DNA of 64,000 nucleotides, taken from the NCBI RefSeq assembly GCF_023630255.1, contig NZ_JALPRS010000003.1, positions 124,001 through 188,000 of the forward strand, in the 5' to 3' direction. The position numbers and the translations under genes are program-made. Shown piece by piece: positions 1 through 8,984 of the stretch. The notes beneath the pieces were generated by a model. It saw only the letters and a list, made by a program, of their open reading frames with translations, had not been told where the DNA came from and ran no database searches. Each line of letters starts with the position of its first letter. Positions within the stretch are counted from its first letter, which is position 1. Source of the DNA: Pontibacter deserti. Its GTDB lineage: Bacteria > Bacteroidota > Bacteroidia > Cytophagales > Hymenobacteraceae.

Positions 1-484
1 CGCCCTGGTCAGAAGGAGTTGAAATCACCAGCATACCACCCGGACGAAGCGATGCATAAAAATTCTTGAACACATCTACATCTTCCAGAATATGCTCCAT
101 CACATCCACTGAAAGTATAAGGTCGTAGCTTTCGGGCTGACGGAAATGAACCAGGTCTGCAATTTTAAACAGCACGTTATGGCGACCAAGTGCACGCATA
201 AACTGGTTATTGTCTGATACCTGTTCTTCCTTTACATCTACGGCAAGTATATTCCACTTCGGGCTCATACTGGATAAATGGTAGGTATACTGGCCAAAAC
301 CGGCACCGGCATCTAATATATTCTGCTCTTGGTTGCGACGGTTACCAGCCCACTGACGCAGTTCTTTGTGCACATGCCATGTACGCAGCAGCAGTAAATC
401 TAACAGGTTAAAAAATACACGACGCAGGAAAGGAGTTTTGTTGAAAACATCTCCTAAAACCCGCTTTATAGGGTCGTATTGCAT
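1..484 (-). CDS. Class I SAM-dependent methyltransferase, C-terminus cut off by the window edge
   Basis: 161 codons are visible from an ATG at 484; the frame is still open at position 1, so the C-terminus lies outside the window. A Rossmann-type SAM-binding motif I (ILDAGAGFGQY, residues 56-66) is followed by an acidic end of strand 2 (AVDVKEEQ, 81-88), a DVMEHI segment near 127-132 and a LRPGGMLVIS strand near 146-155. This order is standard for class I methyltransferases. The substrate cannot be told from the sequence. It lies 20 bp downstream of rbfA on the same strand and may be co-transcribed with it. The family call is firm; a specific function is not. Confidence 0.85.
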   Translation of the reverse strand, partial: MQYDPIKRVLGDVFNKTPFLRRVFFNLLDLLLLRTWHVHKELRQWAGNRRNQEQNILDAGAGFGQYTYHLSSMSPKWNILAVDVKEEQVSDNNQFMRALGRHNVLFKIADLVHFRQPESYDLILSVDVMEHILEDVDVFKNFYASLRPGGMLVISTPSDQG

Positions 485-504
485 AAGGGTGAAGCGAAAA
501 ATTG

Positions 505-909
505 CTATTTGTTGTCGATATCTTCGATATAATCGTCGGTGTCGTAGTCCTTGTCTTCTGGCGGGATTTCAATACCATCAAATAATTTGTCGATGTGTGC
601 AGCATATTCAGCACTGTCATCGAGGTAAAACACTAACTCAGGAATAATTCTTACCTGACTTTTAATGCGTTGTGCTAGATGGTGGCGAATTGTTTTAGTG
701 TTCACGCGCAGTTCCTGCAGCAGCTCTTCCTTATTTGGTGCCAGCATTACGCTCAGGTAAATGCGGGCCATGCCAAGGTCCGGCGAAACACGAACTGTGC
801 TTACAGAGATATAAGCGCCACCAAAAAGGTGTGTAGTTTCTCTCTGAAAAACTTCCGCCAGTTCTTTCTGTATCAGGCGTGAGAATTTCTGTTGTCTTTT
901 ACTTTCCAT
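505..909 (-). CDS. rbfA: Ribosome-binding factor A
   Basis: RbfA is a small KH-fold protein that binds the 30S subunit and helps mature the 5' end of 16S rRNA, notably during cold adaptation. The 134-residue product begins MESKRQQKFSRLIQKELAEV, a typical RbfA N-terminus, and contains VRVSPDLGMARIYLSV and the IRHHLAQRIKSQVRIIPEL region that form the family core. The tail is strongly acidic. An in-frame ATG four codons upstream (921) is possible, but MESKRQQ matches the family start. A near-consensus -7 box (GATATTTG, read on the minus strand) overlaps that upstream ATG, which also favours the start at 909. Confidence 0.93.
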   Translation of the reverse strand: MESKRQQKFSRLIQKELAEVFQRETTHLFGGAYISVSTVRVSPDLGMARIYLSVMLAPNKEELLQELRVNTKTIRHHLAQRIKSQVRIIPELVFYLDDSAEYAAHIDKLFDGIEIPPEDKDYDTDDYIEDIDNK

Positions 910-1010
910 ACGAAGATGCAAATATCATATTAATTTCGCATTTTTACCCCAAAAGCGCCTTATTCATTTCAGGTGCATTGGTTTATAGTTCTCTCTAACT
1001 CTCTCTTTCC

Positions 1011-2414
1011 TTGGTTAGTTACTTTAAAAGCGTACGGCTCTCCCGTTTACTTTCGCTGATTTTTCTTTTCCTGGCTATACAGTTACCATTGTACCTGTTC
1101 CTTACATCTGGTACAGTACAGGAACTTTTATACATGCTGATAGGGGAGCGAATGGCAGATGGCTATGTAATGTATGCAGAGATTTATGATAACACTGCTC
1201 CGCTGAGCGCACTGATATACTGGCTTATTGATCTGATAGCAGGCCGTTCCGTGTTTACTTATCGTATTGTAGCCCTCACTTTGGTGTTGGTGCAGGCACT
1301 TACTTTTAACTTTATACTTAACCGGCACCAGGTCTTTGCCACCCGAAGTTACATACCTGCTCTTTTATATCTTATAATTGGCAGCATCACTTATGAGTTT
1401 GGTATGCTTACCCCATTACTCATTGGTCATACCTTCGTTATACTTTCGCTGCCTTACTTTCTGACTATATCCAGAGAAGGAATAGAGAATAACAGGTTGT
1501 TTGTGGGTGGTTTTATACTTGGACTTGCTGCGCTATGCTATTTGCCACTCAGTTTATACTTGCTGGTTGGCATATTTGCCGTGCTGCTGTTTGCATCCAA
1601 CACCTTCAGAAGTGTACTGCTCATGCTCTGCGGATTTGTTTTCCCGTACGCAATGCTGCTTACTTTCTATTTCTACACCGGCACTTTAAATGAGTTTACA
1701 GAGCTACACCTGTTCCGCCCGTGGCAGTTTAAGGTAACTTTTGCCTTACCACCTGCTGACTTGGCTAAGCTTATGCTGCTGCCATTGGTCGTACTTTCCT
1801 TCGCGGTTATGTCAAGTTTATCTTTACCGCAGCGCTTGGTGTTTCAGGTTAAGTTTCAGCAGGTGATGTGGGTCTGGCTATTAGTAAGTGTTTTACTTAT
1901 TATTTCCCGTGATGAGATATCGGCCAATACATTTATACTTCTGTTACCCGCTATTGCTTATTTTGGGGAATACCTGTTTACCATACAGGTTAAGAAATGG
2001 ATATTAAGTGTGAGCTTCGTGTTGTTGCTTATTGGCACATTACTGATCCGTTACCGCGACCTATTGGGCATCAGCACATTGCTTCAATTATCAGATTCTC
2101 AACTTATTTCTGGTGCAGATTTACCTAATAGCCCCAGAAATGAAACAGTGTTAGTATTAGGAGATGATACCCGATATTACCTACAGAATAAACCTGCCAC
2201 ACCTTACCTGAACTGGGAACTGGCTCAAGGCCATTTTGGTAGGCTAAATGAATATGAAGCTGTTTTTAAGATATACCAGAACTTTAAAACAGAGAAACCG
2301 GCTTATATCATAGATAAAGCTGGCCTCATGAAGGAATTAAAGTACAAGCTTCCTGAAGCTTTCGGTAACTATAAGCCTACCGGAGAGCAGTATACTTACC
2401 AGTTAAAACAATAA
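1011..2414 (+). CDS. Polytopic membrane protein of unknown function
   Basis: 467 residues with about ten hydrophobic segments. The first (residues 11-32) follows a short basic N-terminus, and the last third (about 370-467) is hydrophilic. The start is TTG at 1011; no ATG lies between it and the first membrane segment, and the next in-frame ATG would remove that segment. The GERMADGYVMYAEIYDN stretch after the first helix, followed by TAPLSALIYWLIDLI, resembles the first periplasmic loop of GT-C-type integral membrane glycosyltransferase-like proteins, but I cannot name the family securely. Divergent from rbfA and convergent with rpiB. It contains seven copies of the over-used AA(C/G)TATA word. 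Confidence 0.75.
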   Translation: MVSYFKSVRLSRLLSLIFLFLAIQLPLYLFLTSGTVQELLYMLIGERMADGYVMYAEIYDNTAPLSALIYWLIDLIAGRSVFTYRIVALTLVLVQALTFNFILNRHQVFATRSYIPALLYLIIGSITYEFGMLTPLLIGHTFVILSLPYFLTISREGIENNRLFVGGFILGLAALCYLPLSLYLLVGIFAVLLFASNTFRSVLLMLCGFVFPYAMLLTFYFYTGTLNEFTELHLFRPWQFKVTFALPPADLAKLMLLPLVVLSFAVMSSLSLPQRLVFQVKFQQVMWVWLLVSVLLIISRDEISANTFILLLPAIAYFGEYLFTIQVKKWILSVSFVLLLIGTLLIRYRDLLGISTLLQLSDSQLISGADLPNSPRNETVLVLGDDTRYYLQNKPATPYLNWELAQGHFGRLNEYEAVFKIYQNFKTEKPAYIIDKAGLMKELKYKLPEAFGNYKPTGEQYTYQLKQ

Positions 2415-2421
2415 TTGCCGA

Positions 2422-2859
2422 CTAGCAGTCGGCAATCTTGTTAACTCTTTTTTGGTGGCGGCCACCTTCAAACTCTGTAGTTAAAAATACTTTTACCATT
2501 TCCTCGGCATCCTTCTCTGATACAAATCGGGCTGGTATACAAAGCACATTCGCATCATTATGCTCTCTGGAGAGTTTTGCAAGCTCGGGTAACCAGCAAA
2601 GGGCCGCTCTTATCTGAGGGTATTTATTAGCAGTCATGGCTACTCCGTTTCCGCTTCCACAGATAAGCACACCAAAGTCTGCTTCTTTTTTTACTACTGC
2701 TTTTGCCAAGGGGTGCACATGGTCCGGGTAATCAACCGACTCCTCTGAACCTGGACCGAAATCCTGCACTTCATGCCCCAGATCAATCAGTAGCTTTATC
2801 AAGGCTTTTTTGTATGTATAACCGGCATGGTCGCCGCCAATTGCTATGTTGTAACTCAT
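2422..2859 (-). CDS. rpiB: Ribose 5-phosphate isomerase B
   Basis: Interconverts ribulose 5-phosphate and ribose 5-phosphate in the pentose phosphate pathway; cytosolic. The 145-residue length is normal for RpiB/LacAB. Visible family features: IAIGGDHAGY at the N-terminus, VDYPDH near residue 42-47, the catalytic-cysteine loop GVLICGSGNGVAMTANK (about 63-79) and the SREHNDANVL segment (about 97-106). Its ATG overlaps the stop codon of tatC by one base (TGATG), so it is translationally coupled as the last gene of a glyA-tatC-rpiB run. The three genes have no obvious functional link. Confidence 0.96.
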   Translation of the reverse strand: MSYNIAIGGDHAGYTYKKALIKLLIDLGHEVQDFGPGSEESVDYPDHVHPLAKAVVKKEADFGVLICGSGNGVAMTANKYPQIRAALCWLPELAKLSREHNDANVLCIPARFVSEKDAEEMVKVFLTTEFEGGRHQKRVNKIADC

Positions 2860-3698
2860 CAGATCGTATTATTTTGATTAAGTTTCTTTAGGTCACTTTT
2901 CCGGATGTACCGGGATACCATTATACTAGCTTCGTATAGCAACATCAATGGAGCTGATATAAGCAGTTGACTTATCACATCCGGAGGTGTAATGATTGCA
3001 CCAACAACTAATATTACGATAACTGCGTGTCTGCGGTATAGCTTCATCACTTCCGGAGAAAGTAAGCCTGCCTTTGTAAAGAAGTATACTATCACAGGCA
3101 TCTGAAACATGAAGGCACAGGAAAGGCACAGTGTGGTTAGCGTTGATATGTAAGAGTTCAGGTCGAACTCGTTAACTATAGAAGGATCTACCTGATAACC
3201 TGCCAAAAAGTTAATTGACATTGGAGATACCACATAGTACCCAAACAACAAACCAAGTATAAACAGCAACGACACGAAAAACACTGCTCCTCTGGAGCTC
3301 TTCCGTTCCTGATCATACAAGCCCGGACTCACGAAGCGCCATATTTCCCAGAATGCATAAGGAAACGCACATGCTAGCCCCAGCACCACCGATACCAGCA
3401 TGTGCATTGAGAATTGCCCGCTCATTTGCCGGCTTTGTATCGTAAACCCAAGTTTATCAATACAAAAAGCTTCTAAACCTAATGCATTGCCCAAGTCGCA
3501 CATTACCCTGTAGCTAAGGAAATCTGTGCGGGCAGGGGCTAGTATTATGTCATGAAAAACAAAGCTCTTAGCTAAAAAAGCAATAACTGAAAATATAAAG
3601 ATAGAGGCGACCGCTCGTATAAGATGCCATCTCAACTCTTCGAGATGGTCCACAAAGGACATCTCTTTCGGTTCCTCATCCAGGTATTTTTGATCCAT
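2859..3698 (-). CDS. tatC: Sec-independent protein translocase TatC
   Basis: TatC is the integral membrane receptor of the twin-arginine pathway, which exports folded proteins. The signature FVDHLEELRWHLIRA (about residues 15-29) precedes the first membrane helix, and about six hydrophobic segments follow, as expected. There is a longer loop between the first two helices (about 47-95, containing AFCIDKLGFTIQSRQ), as seen in Bacteroidota TatC. 279 residues, slightly longer than E. coli TatC. Starts 17 bp after glyA and overlaps rpiB by one base. No tatA/B gene is visible here, so the partner must be encoded elsewhere. Confidence 0.96.
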   Translation of the reverse strand: MDQKYLDEEPKEMSFVDHLEELRWHLIRAVASIFIFSVIAFLAKSFVFHDIILAPARTDFLSYRVMCDLGNALGLEAFCIDKLGFTIQSRQMSGQFSMHMLVSVVLGLACAFPYAFWEIWRFVSPGLYDQERKSSRGAVFFVSLLFILGLLFGYYVVSPMSINFLAGYQVDPSIVNEFDLNSYISTLTTLCLSCAFMFQMPVIVYFFTKAGLLSPEVMKLYRRHAVIVILVVGAIITPPDVISQLLISAPLMLLYEASIMVSRYIRKSDLKKLNQNNTI

Positions 3699-3715
3699 TA
3701 ATTAGAATCCCGTAA

Positions 3716-4990
3716 TTAATAAGCAAACAGTGGGTACTGCTGCATCCAAGTGTTAATTTCAGTGCGTACAGTTGTGATCTTAGAATCATTATCATGGTTC
3801 ATTAACACATCATCAATCAACTCTACAATACGCGCCATATCATTCTCTTTTAGGCCACGTGTAGTGATAGCTGCTGTACCAACACGCATACCTGATGTTA
3901 CGAACGGAGACTTGTCATCGAACGGCACCATGTTCTTGTTGATCGTAATATCAGCTTTAACCAATGTGTTCTCTGCTAACTTTCCTGTTAAGCCCTTAGA
4001 ACGCAGGTCGATCAGCATCATATGGTTATCTGTACCACCAGAAATGATATTATAGCCACGCTCCACAAAAGCCTTCGCCATAGCCTGTGCATTTTGCTGC
4101 ACCTGCTTCACATAACCGAAGTAGTCATCAGATAGTGCCTCGAAATAGGCAACAGCTTTAGCCGCAATTACATGCTCCAAAGGTCCGCCTTGCGTTCCCG
4201 GGAAAACCGCGCCATCCAGTACCGATGACATCATTCGGGTTTCGCCTTTTGGTGTTTTCAGACCAAACGGGTTTTCGAAGTCTTTCCCCATCATGATCAT
4301 ACCACCACGCGGACCACGTAAGGTTTTATGTGTAGTAGTAGTAACAATATGGCAATGCTCAAATGGGTTGTTCAACAATCCTTTCGCGATCAGACCAGAA
4401 GGGTGCGAAATATCTGCCATCAATAAAGCGCCTACTTCATCGGCTGCCGCACGAAGCTTTTTATAATCCCAGTCACGGCTGTAAGCAGAAGCACCGCAGA
4501 TAATTAATTTAGGACGCTCACGTCTTGCAGTCTCTACTACTTTGTCAAAGTCAATTAAACCGGTTTCCTGCTCCACCCCATAAAAAGATGGCTTATATAA
4601 TTTACCTGAGAAGTTAACTGGTGAACCATGGGTAAGGTGCCCACCGTGAGAAAGGTCAAAACCTAAAATCTTATCGCCTGGCTGAAGCACTGCCAGCATA
4701 ACTGCCGCATTTGCCTGTGCACCAGAATGTGGTTGTACGTTTACCCACTCCGCGCCAAATAATTCTTTTGCTCTGTCAATGGCTAATTGCTCTGCCTGAT
4801 CTACTATTTCGCAACCACCATAATAGCGTTTGCCCGGTAAGCCTTCGGCATATTTATTAGTCATTTCACTGCCCATAGCGCGCATTACCTGCTCCGAAAC
4901 AAAATTTTCAGAGGCAATTAGTTCTATGCCATGCATTTGGCGGGCTTTTTCTTTGGCAATAAGGTCAAATATAGCTGTGTCTTTCTGCAT
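3716..4990 (-). CDS. glyA: Serine hydroxymethyltransferase
   Basis: PLP enzyme converting serine plus tetrahydrofolate to glycine plus 5,10-methylene-THF; main source of one-carbon units. Key features: [12 protein letters not shown] near the N-terminus, [15 protein letters not shown], the PLP-lysine motif [14 protein letters not shown] about residue 225 and GTQGGPLEH. The ATG at 4990 ([11 protein letters not shown]) gives a normal SHMT start. An upstream in-frame ATG at 5014 adds eight unusual residues and lies almost on the predicted transcription start of a TAATTTTG -7 box (5016-5023), so I reject it. First gene of the glyA-tatC-rpiB run. Confidence 0.97.
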   Translation of the reverse strand: MQKDTAIFDLIAKEKARQMHGIELIASENFVSEQVMRAMGSEMTNKYAEGLPGKRYYGGCEIVDQAEQLAIDRAKELFGAEWVNVQPHSGAQANAAVMLAVLQPGDKILGFDLSHGGHLTHGSPVNFSGKLYKPSFYGVEQETGLIDFDKVVETARRERPKLIICGASAYSRDWDYKKLRAAADEVGALLMADISHPSGLIAKGLLNNPFEHCHIVTTTTHKTLRGPRGGMIMMGKDFENPFGLKTPKGETRMMSSVLDGAVFPGTQGGPLEHVIAAKAVAYFEALSDDYFGYVKQVQQNAQAMAKAFVERGYNIISGGTDNHMMLIDLRSKGLTGKLAENTLVKADITINKNMVPFDDKSPFVTSGMRVGTAAITTRGLKENDMARIVELIDDVLMNHDNDSKITTVRTEINTWMQQYPLFAY

Positions 4991-5015
4991 CGTGTTAGGT
5001 GGAATTATAATCATC

Positions 5016-5023
5016 CAAAATTA
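5016..5023 (-). promoter_or_regulatory. -7 promoter box for glyA
   Basis: Minus-strand TAATTTTG matches the Bacteroidota sigma -7 consensus TAnnTTTG. Transcription would begin around 5009, leaving a leader of about 20 nt before the ATG at 4990. No clear -33 TTTG is seen. Confidence 0.5.
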
Positions 5024-5131
5024 AAGCATGCCCCGCAATAAACCAATGTTTACGAAGTTTATATACGCCAATCAGGGATTGATCAGATTTCGCTACTCAT
5101 ATATTAATTCTGTTGATCTTGCTAAAAGCAA

Positions 5132-5165
5132 AAATGCCAGGAGCTATTGATAGCCCCTGGCATTT
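5132..5165 (-). terminator. Hairpin, 10-bp stem, before glyA promoter
   Basis: Perfect inverted repeat AAATGCCAGG / CCTGGCATTT with a 14-nt loop. It sits just 3' of the stop codon of the IPT/TIG gene, which reads on the minus strand, so it probably ends that transcript. Confidence 0.75.
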
Positions 5166-5184
5166 CAATTCATATAAATTTTAC

Positions 5185-7407
5185 TTACTTCTTCTCTATT
5201 CTTACCGATTCGCGTTTACCATCATGTTCAACTGTAACTATGTAAACACCAGCCATCAGGTTGCTATACTTTGATAATTGTAAAGCATTCTCTCCAACAT
5301 GAACATCTACTTGTTCAAAATATACTTGCTTACCTGTTATAGATGTGACACGCAAAGTAGCTTTTCCGTTTGCACTAGCTGAGAAATATGCTTTAGAATC
5401 CACCTCTAATGGGTTTGGTGCTACAACCAATGGTTTCATTGCCAAGGATGGCTTCACCTCTATAATTCTGCTATAAGATGATGCTCCATTTAAGTCCACC
5501 TGCTTTAGTCTGTAATACTCTGTTTGCCCATTACCACTATAATAGTGAGAGTAGGTATAATCGGTTGTTGTTGAGCTATTTTCTACTTTACTCTTAACCA
5601 TAGAAATCTTTCTAAAATTACTCAAAGAACCGGCAGACATTTCTACTTCAAAGTGAGAGTTATCCTTTTCAGATGCAGTGCTCCACTTTAAAACAACCAG
5701 ATCATCTTTTACATTTGCTGTAAATGATTTTAACTCTACAGGCATTGGTGTGACTACTCTCAAATTCAAAGACTTCGATATCGAACCTTGAGCATGTGTT
5801 ATCACATCAGGAGTATCTCCAGAAGTTACTGGAGTATATTTAACAAATATAGTAGTAGCATTTAGCCTGTTACTGCTAACATTGTTCAACGCTAATGACT
5901 TTGCAAAGCCCGAACCAGCAGTGGTAGAAATTGTAAAAGGACTTGCAGCATCTAGAATGATGTTAACGGCTTGTCCATTAGTAAGACCTAACCCACTAAC
6001 CTGGTATTCTTTAACTTGACTACTACCTACAGAACCGGTATTGAATACGAGTTCGGTAGATGTGATATTGATAGCTCCCCCTTCAACAGTAAATATACCA
6101 GAACTATAGGCTTGGCCATGATTTGACAATACCCGCACTGAACCAGAAGAAGCTGTTGAAGGTATAAGCATCTTAATTTGAGTATCACTGGCAGAAATAA
6201 AACTTGATGCTGGTACCCAGCCATTTCCAACATATATATGGGTAGCAACACTCAAATTTGTACCAGTGATGGTAACTTCTGTGCCTACAGGACCTGAAGA
6301 AGGGGAAAAAGAAGTAATAGTAGGGGAACCAACTACAGTAAATGTACTGGAGTAAAACTGTCCATAAGGTGAAGTAACTCTAAGCGAAGCTGTTGAAGCC
6401 GTAGAAGGCACAATCACTTTTATTTGAGTATCACTGGCAGAAATAAAACTAGAGGCAGCAATCCAGCCACTGCCGATGTTAACATGAGCAACGGAATTTA
6501 AATTTGTACCGATAATTGTGACTTCTGTGCCTACAGGACCTGAAGAAGGGGAAAAAGAAGTAATAGTAGGGGAACCAACTACAGTAAATGTACTGGAGTA
6601 AAACTGTCCATAAGGTGAAGTAACTCTAAGCGAAGCTGTTGAAGCCGTAGAAGGCACAATCACTTTTATTTGAGTATCACTGGCAGAAATAAAACTAGAG
6701 GCAGCAATCCAGCCACTGCCGATGTTAACATGAGCAACGGAATTTAAATTTGTACCGATAATTGTGACTTCTGTGCCTACAGGACCTGAAGAAGGGGAAA
6801 AAGAAGTAATAGCAGGAGCATTGACTACTGTATAGCCAGTAGAGCTACTGGCAGCACCTTGGTTAGAACTGACACGGATGGCACCATTTGATGCTAACGA
6901 TGGTACTGTAACTTTTATCTCTGTATCGCTTACTTTTGTAAAGCTTGTTGTAGAACCGCTGCCTATACTAATAGCTGTTACTGTTGAAAAGTTTGTACCG
7001 ATAATTGTGACTTCTGTGCCTACAGGACCTGAAGAAGGGGAAAAAGAAGTAATAGCAGGAGCATTGACTACTGTATAGCCAGTAGAGCTACTGGCAGCAC
7101 CTTGGTTAGAACTGACACGGATGGCACCATTTGATGCTAACGATGGTACTTTGATCCTAATTTCTGAGTCAGAAACAATAGTAAACTCATAAGTTGCCCC
7201 ATTCCCTATACTAACAGTATGAGCTTCAGTAAAACCAGAACCATTAATAGTTACTTCTGTGCCTACCGGACCTGTGGTGGGGGAGAAAGAATTAATAACA
7301 GGTACGCCTTGTGCCTGAGCACTTATTCCTATTAAAAATATTAATACAAACTTTGTAAGCAGCGTTCTTATAAGCCAGTTATAAGGGTGAGCGTAGAAAC
7401 GTGCCAT
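5185..7407 (-). CDS. Secreted multi-IPT/TIG-domain protein with T9SS C-terminal sorting domain
   Basis: 740 residues. A basic N-terminus and hydrophobic stretch ending AQAQG (about 1-33) form a signal peptide. Five IPT/TIG (immunoglobulin-like) domains of about 81-82 residues follow (about 34-441), each opening with a close copy of ITSFSPSSGPVGTEVTI. Next come an unassigned beta-rich segment (about 445-555), a PVELKSFTANVKDDLVVLKW fibronectin-like segment, and a C-terminal type A sorting domain (about 660-740, ending MAGVYIVTVEHDGKRESVR), which directs export by the type IX secretion system. Likely a cell-surface or released adhesin-like protein (inference). Domains 3 and 4 are nearly identical at DNA level, suggesting recent duplication. 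A hairpin follows the stop codon. Confidence 0.9.
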   Translation of the reverse strand: MARFYAHPYNWLIRTLLTKFVLIFLIGISAQAQGVPVINSFSPTTGPVGTEVTINGSGFTEAHTVSIGNGATYEFTIVSDSEIRIKVPSLASNGAIRVSSNQGAASSSTGYTVVNAPAITSFSPSSGPVGTEVTIIGTNFSTVTAISIGSGSTTSFTKVSDTEIKVTVPSLASNGAIRVSSNQGAASSSTGYTVVNAPAITSFSPSSGPVGTEVTIIGTNLNSVAHVNIGSGWIAASSFISASDTQIKVIVPSTASTASLRVTSPYGQFYSSTFTVVGSPTITSFSPSSGPVGTEVTIIGTNLNSVAHVNIGSGWIAASSFISASDTQIKVIVPSTASTASLRVTSPYGQFYSSTFTVVGSPTITSFSPSSGPVGTEVTITGTNLSVATHIYVGNGWVPASSFISASDTQIKMLIPSTASSGSVRVLSNHGQAYSSGIFTVEGGAINITSTELVFNTGSVGSSQVKEYQVSGLGLTNGQAVNIILDAASPFTISTTAGSGFAKSLALNNVSSNRLNATTIFVKYTPVTSGDTPDVITHAQGSISKSLNLRVVTPMPVELKSFTANVKDDLVVLKWSTASEKDNSHFEVEMSAGSLSNFRKISMVKSKVENSSTTTDYTYSHYYSGNGQTEYYRLKQVDLNGASSYSRIIEVKPSLAMKPLVVAPNPLEVDSKAYFSASANGKATLRVTSITGKQVYFEQVDVHVGENALQLSKYSNLMAGVYIVTVEHDGKRESVRIEKK
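6281..7266 (-). repeat. Tandem IPT/TIG coding repeats, period 246/246/243/243 bp
   Basis: The landmark gtgcctac recurs at 6281, 6527, 6773, 7016 and 7259, in phase with the reading frame (82 or 81 codons). The units between 6281 and 6773 are almost base-for-base identical, as are large parts of the two units between 6773 and 7259. This is a coding repeat, not a CRISPR. Confidence 0.93.
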
Positions 7408-7904
7408 AGTTAAAAATAAGTAGCAAGATTAAATACCTGTAAGTTAGCGCCTTGAGCACAAGGAATCAGTTGCAAAATAAGATAATTAATTTCTTTCCAC
7501 CGCAATTCTTTATAACTATTTTTTTATACAATCTAAAGCAAACCCACCAAAGTATAATTGTAAATATATATTATCCATAATATAGCCAAGGAATTATAAA
7601 GACCAGTTTACTAATTCATAACCTATTGTATTTAAGCACTTTAAATACATAAAAAATATGCTTCAAAACTATCAGTTGATTTCAAAAGGAGAGCAATAAA
7701 AAATATTTAACCCAACATGAAACATAAAAAGTACAAAAAAATAAGCCGCTTATGTTTTTGAATATATAATTGTAGATTTAAAAGTTTATGCAATCTCAGA
7801 AATACCCACTTTTAAGTATGGCATGTTAGGTTTACCATAAAATTTCTTAAAATAACGCTATTCTGAAGGTTTAACCGATAACATAACAATGTTAGCTATC
7901 ACAA
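7408..7904. other. AT-rich gap with no gene seen
   Basis: About 500 bp, strongly A/T-rich, with no plausible reading frame and no strong hairpin. It must hold the promoter of the IPT/TIG gene on the minus strand (a weak TAATCTTG box lies near 7422-7430) and the 3' end of the phosphatase gene. The length and composition could mean a decayed gene, but I see no recognisable remnant. Confidence 0.6.
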
Positions 7905-8600
7905 CTAACTTTTTCGGGCGACAGGATAAGGCCGATCTTCATTTGGTTGGATAAATAGCTCCTGAGAATCCAGATCTAATGTGACGAGGTTTCCATAACT
8001 GGCGTTCTTATAATATACGCAACCTGCGTCTAAATTCAGCTCATAATCGTTATGAGCTACAGATTTTTTAATACTATGTAGAGCTAGTGGGGTATGCCCA
8101 TGTACTAATCGCTTATTATTTAATTTGGCAGGATCTGCTTTGTAGCCCCGAATATTAAGCATGGCTTCTTTATCTTTAAAAATATTTGCTTGTTTAAAAT
8201 CGAAGCCAGCATGAACGAGAAAGATGTCGGGTAACTCCAGGTAATAAGGAAGGTTATTGAGGAAGGAAATATATTTAGAGGGTAAATGCTCAAAATCGCG
8301 TATCCCAAAACTTTCTAATACTAATTCTTTTTCTGTAGCAGTGAGATTTAATGCTGCTTCGCCCTTCGTAGCAGCTTTCAAAAGCATTTGGTCATGGTTG
8401 CCGCGCAGGCACTGTACGTTATAATGCTGTTTCTGCAGATGAACTATAAAATCAATTACACCTTTGCTGTCCGGGCCTTTATTAACCACATCGCCCAAAA
8501 TGTATAGTTCATCATGCTTCTGCAGTTTCAACTGACCCCACACCATTGCCTTTAGCGTTTGTGCACAACCATGAATATCAGTAAGAACGTAGCGGGCCAT
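7905..8600 (-). CDS. PPP-family metallophosphoesterase (serine/threonine phosphatase or Ap4A hydrolase-like)
   Basis: 231 residues carrying the full PPP metallophosphatase motif set in order: DIHGC (residue 8 on), GDVVNKGPDS, RGNHD, VHAGF and VHGHTP. These residues bind the two catalytic metals and phosphate. Size and start (MARYVLTDIHGC) resemble bacterial PrpA/ApaH-type small phosphatases that act on phosphoproteins or dinucleoside polyphosphates; the motifs do not separate these. Monocistronic: a good -7 box lies at 8625-8632 and an upstream hairpin insulates it from the neighbouring gene. Confidence 0.88.
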   Translation of the reverse strand: MARYVLTDIHGCAQTLKAMVWGQLKLQKHDELYILGDVVNKGPDSKGVIDFIVHLQKQHYNVQCLRGNHDQMLLKAATKGEAALNLTATEKELVLESFGIRDFEHLPSKYISFLNNLPYYLELPDIFLVHAGFDFKQANIFKDKEAMLNIRGYKADPAKLNNKRLVHGHTPLALHSIKKSVAHNDYELNLDAGCVYYKNASYGNLVTLDLDSQELFIQPNEDRPYPVARKS

Positions 8601-8624
8601 TTAATAAAGGGATGAAAAGTATAG

Positions 8625-8632
8625 CAAAGGTA
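8625..8632 (-). promoter_or_regulatory. -7 promoter box for the PPP phosphatase gene
   Basis: Minus-strand TACCTTTG fits TAnnTTTG exactly, placing the start of transcription near 8618, about 18 nt before the ATG at 8600. Confidence 0.55.
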
Positions 8633-8637
8633 TTTAT

Positions 8638-8671
8638 AAAAATAGCACCTGTTTTGGCAGGTGCTATTTTT
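8638..8671 (-). terminator. Strong intrinsic terminator, likely bidirectional
   Basis: AAAAATAGCACCTG, a 6-nt loop, then the exact complement CAGGTGCTATTTTT: a 14-bp perfect stem with A/T-rich flanks. It follows the stop codon of the small gene at 8692-8916 on the minus strand. Confidence 0.9.
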
Positions 8672-8691
8672 ATCTTTAAAGTTATACTTCG

Positions 8692-8916
8692 TTAGTACTT
8701 TCCTTTATCCAGATCAGGTTTATTGGTACCTCGGTTATCGTTATTTTTAAGAACGTTACCTGTCGATGCTGGATTTTCTTCTGCACCTTCTGTGTACTTG
8801 TTCTTTAACTTATCATTTATCTGGCCAATTGGTTTTGCTCCGGCTTTACTCTGGCCGGTACCTGTTGGGTTACCTTTGCTTTCACCGCCTGGTTGGGTGT
8901 GCTTATATGATGGCAT
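8692..8916 (-). CDS. Small hydrophilic Gly/Lys/Asn-rich protein, function unknown
   Basis: 74 residues, MPSYKHTQPGGESKGNPTGT at the N-terminus, no hydrophobic segment, dominated by G, N, K, P and T; probably disordered. It is supported by a strong ribosome-binding site (AAGGAGG five bases before the ATG), unusual for this phylum, and by a strong terminator after its stop. A similar hydrophilic small gene lies just upstream. Composition recalls desiccation or stress-type small proteins, but there is no diagnostic motif. Confidence 0.65.
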   Translation of the reverse strand: MPSYKHTQPGGESKGNPTGTGQSKAGAKPIGQINDKLKNKYTEGAEENPASTGNVLKNNDNRGTNKPDLDKGKY

Positions 8917-8984
8917 CTTTCCTCCTTCTTTAAATTTAAAAACTCCTGCCGCTACTGCAGCAAGTATAAACTATAACCTGCGTA

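Noticed and set aside
5185..7407. Regularly spaced repeats that could look like a CRISPR array or satellite
   Set aside because: The period is about 245 bp, in frame, and encodes IPT/TIG domains; no short direct repeat with spacers.
7408..7904. A small gene in the AT-rich gap (ATG near 7716)
   Set aside because: The frame is only 14 codons with no support other than a purine-rich upstream stretch.
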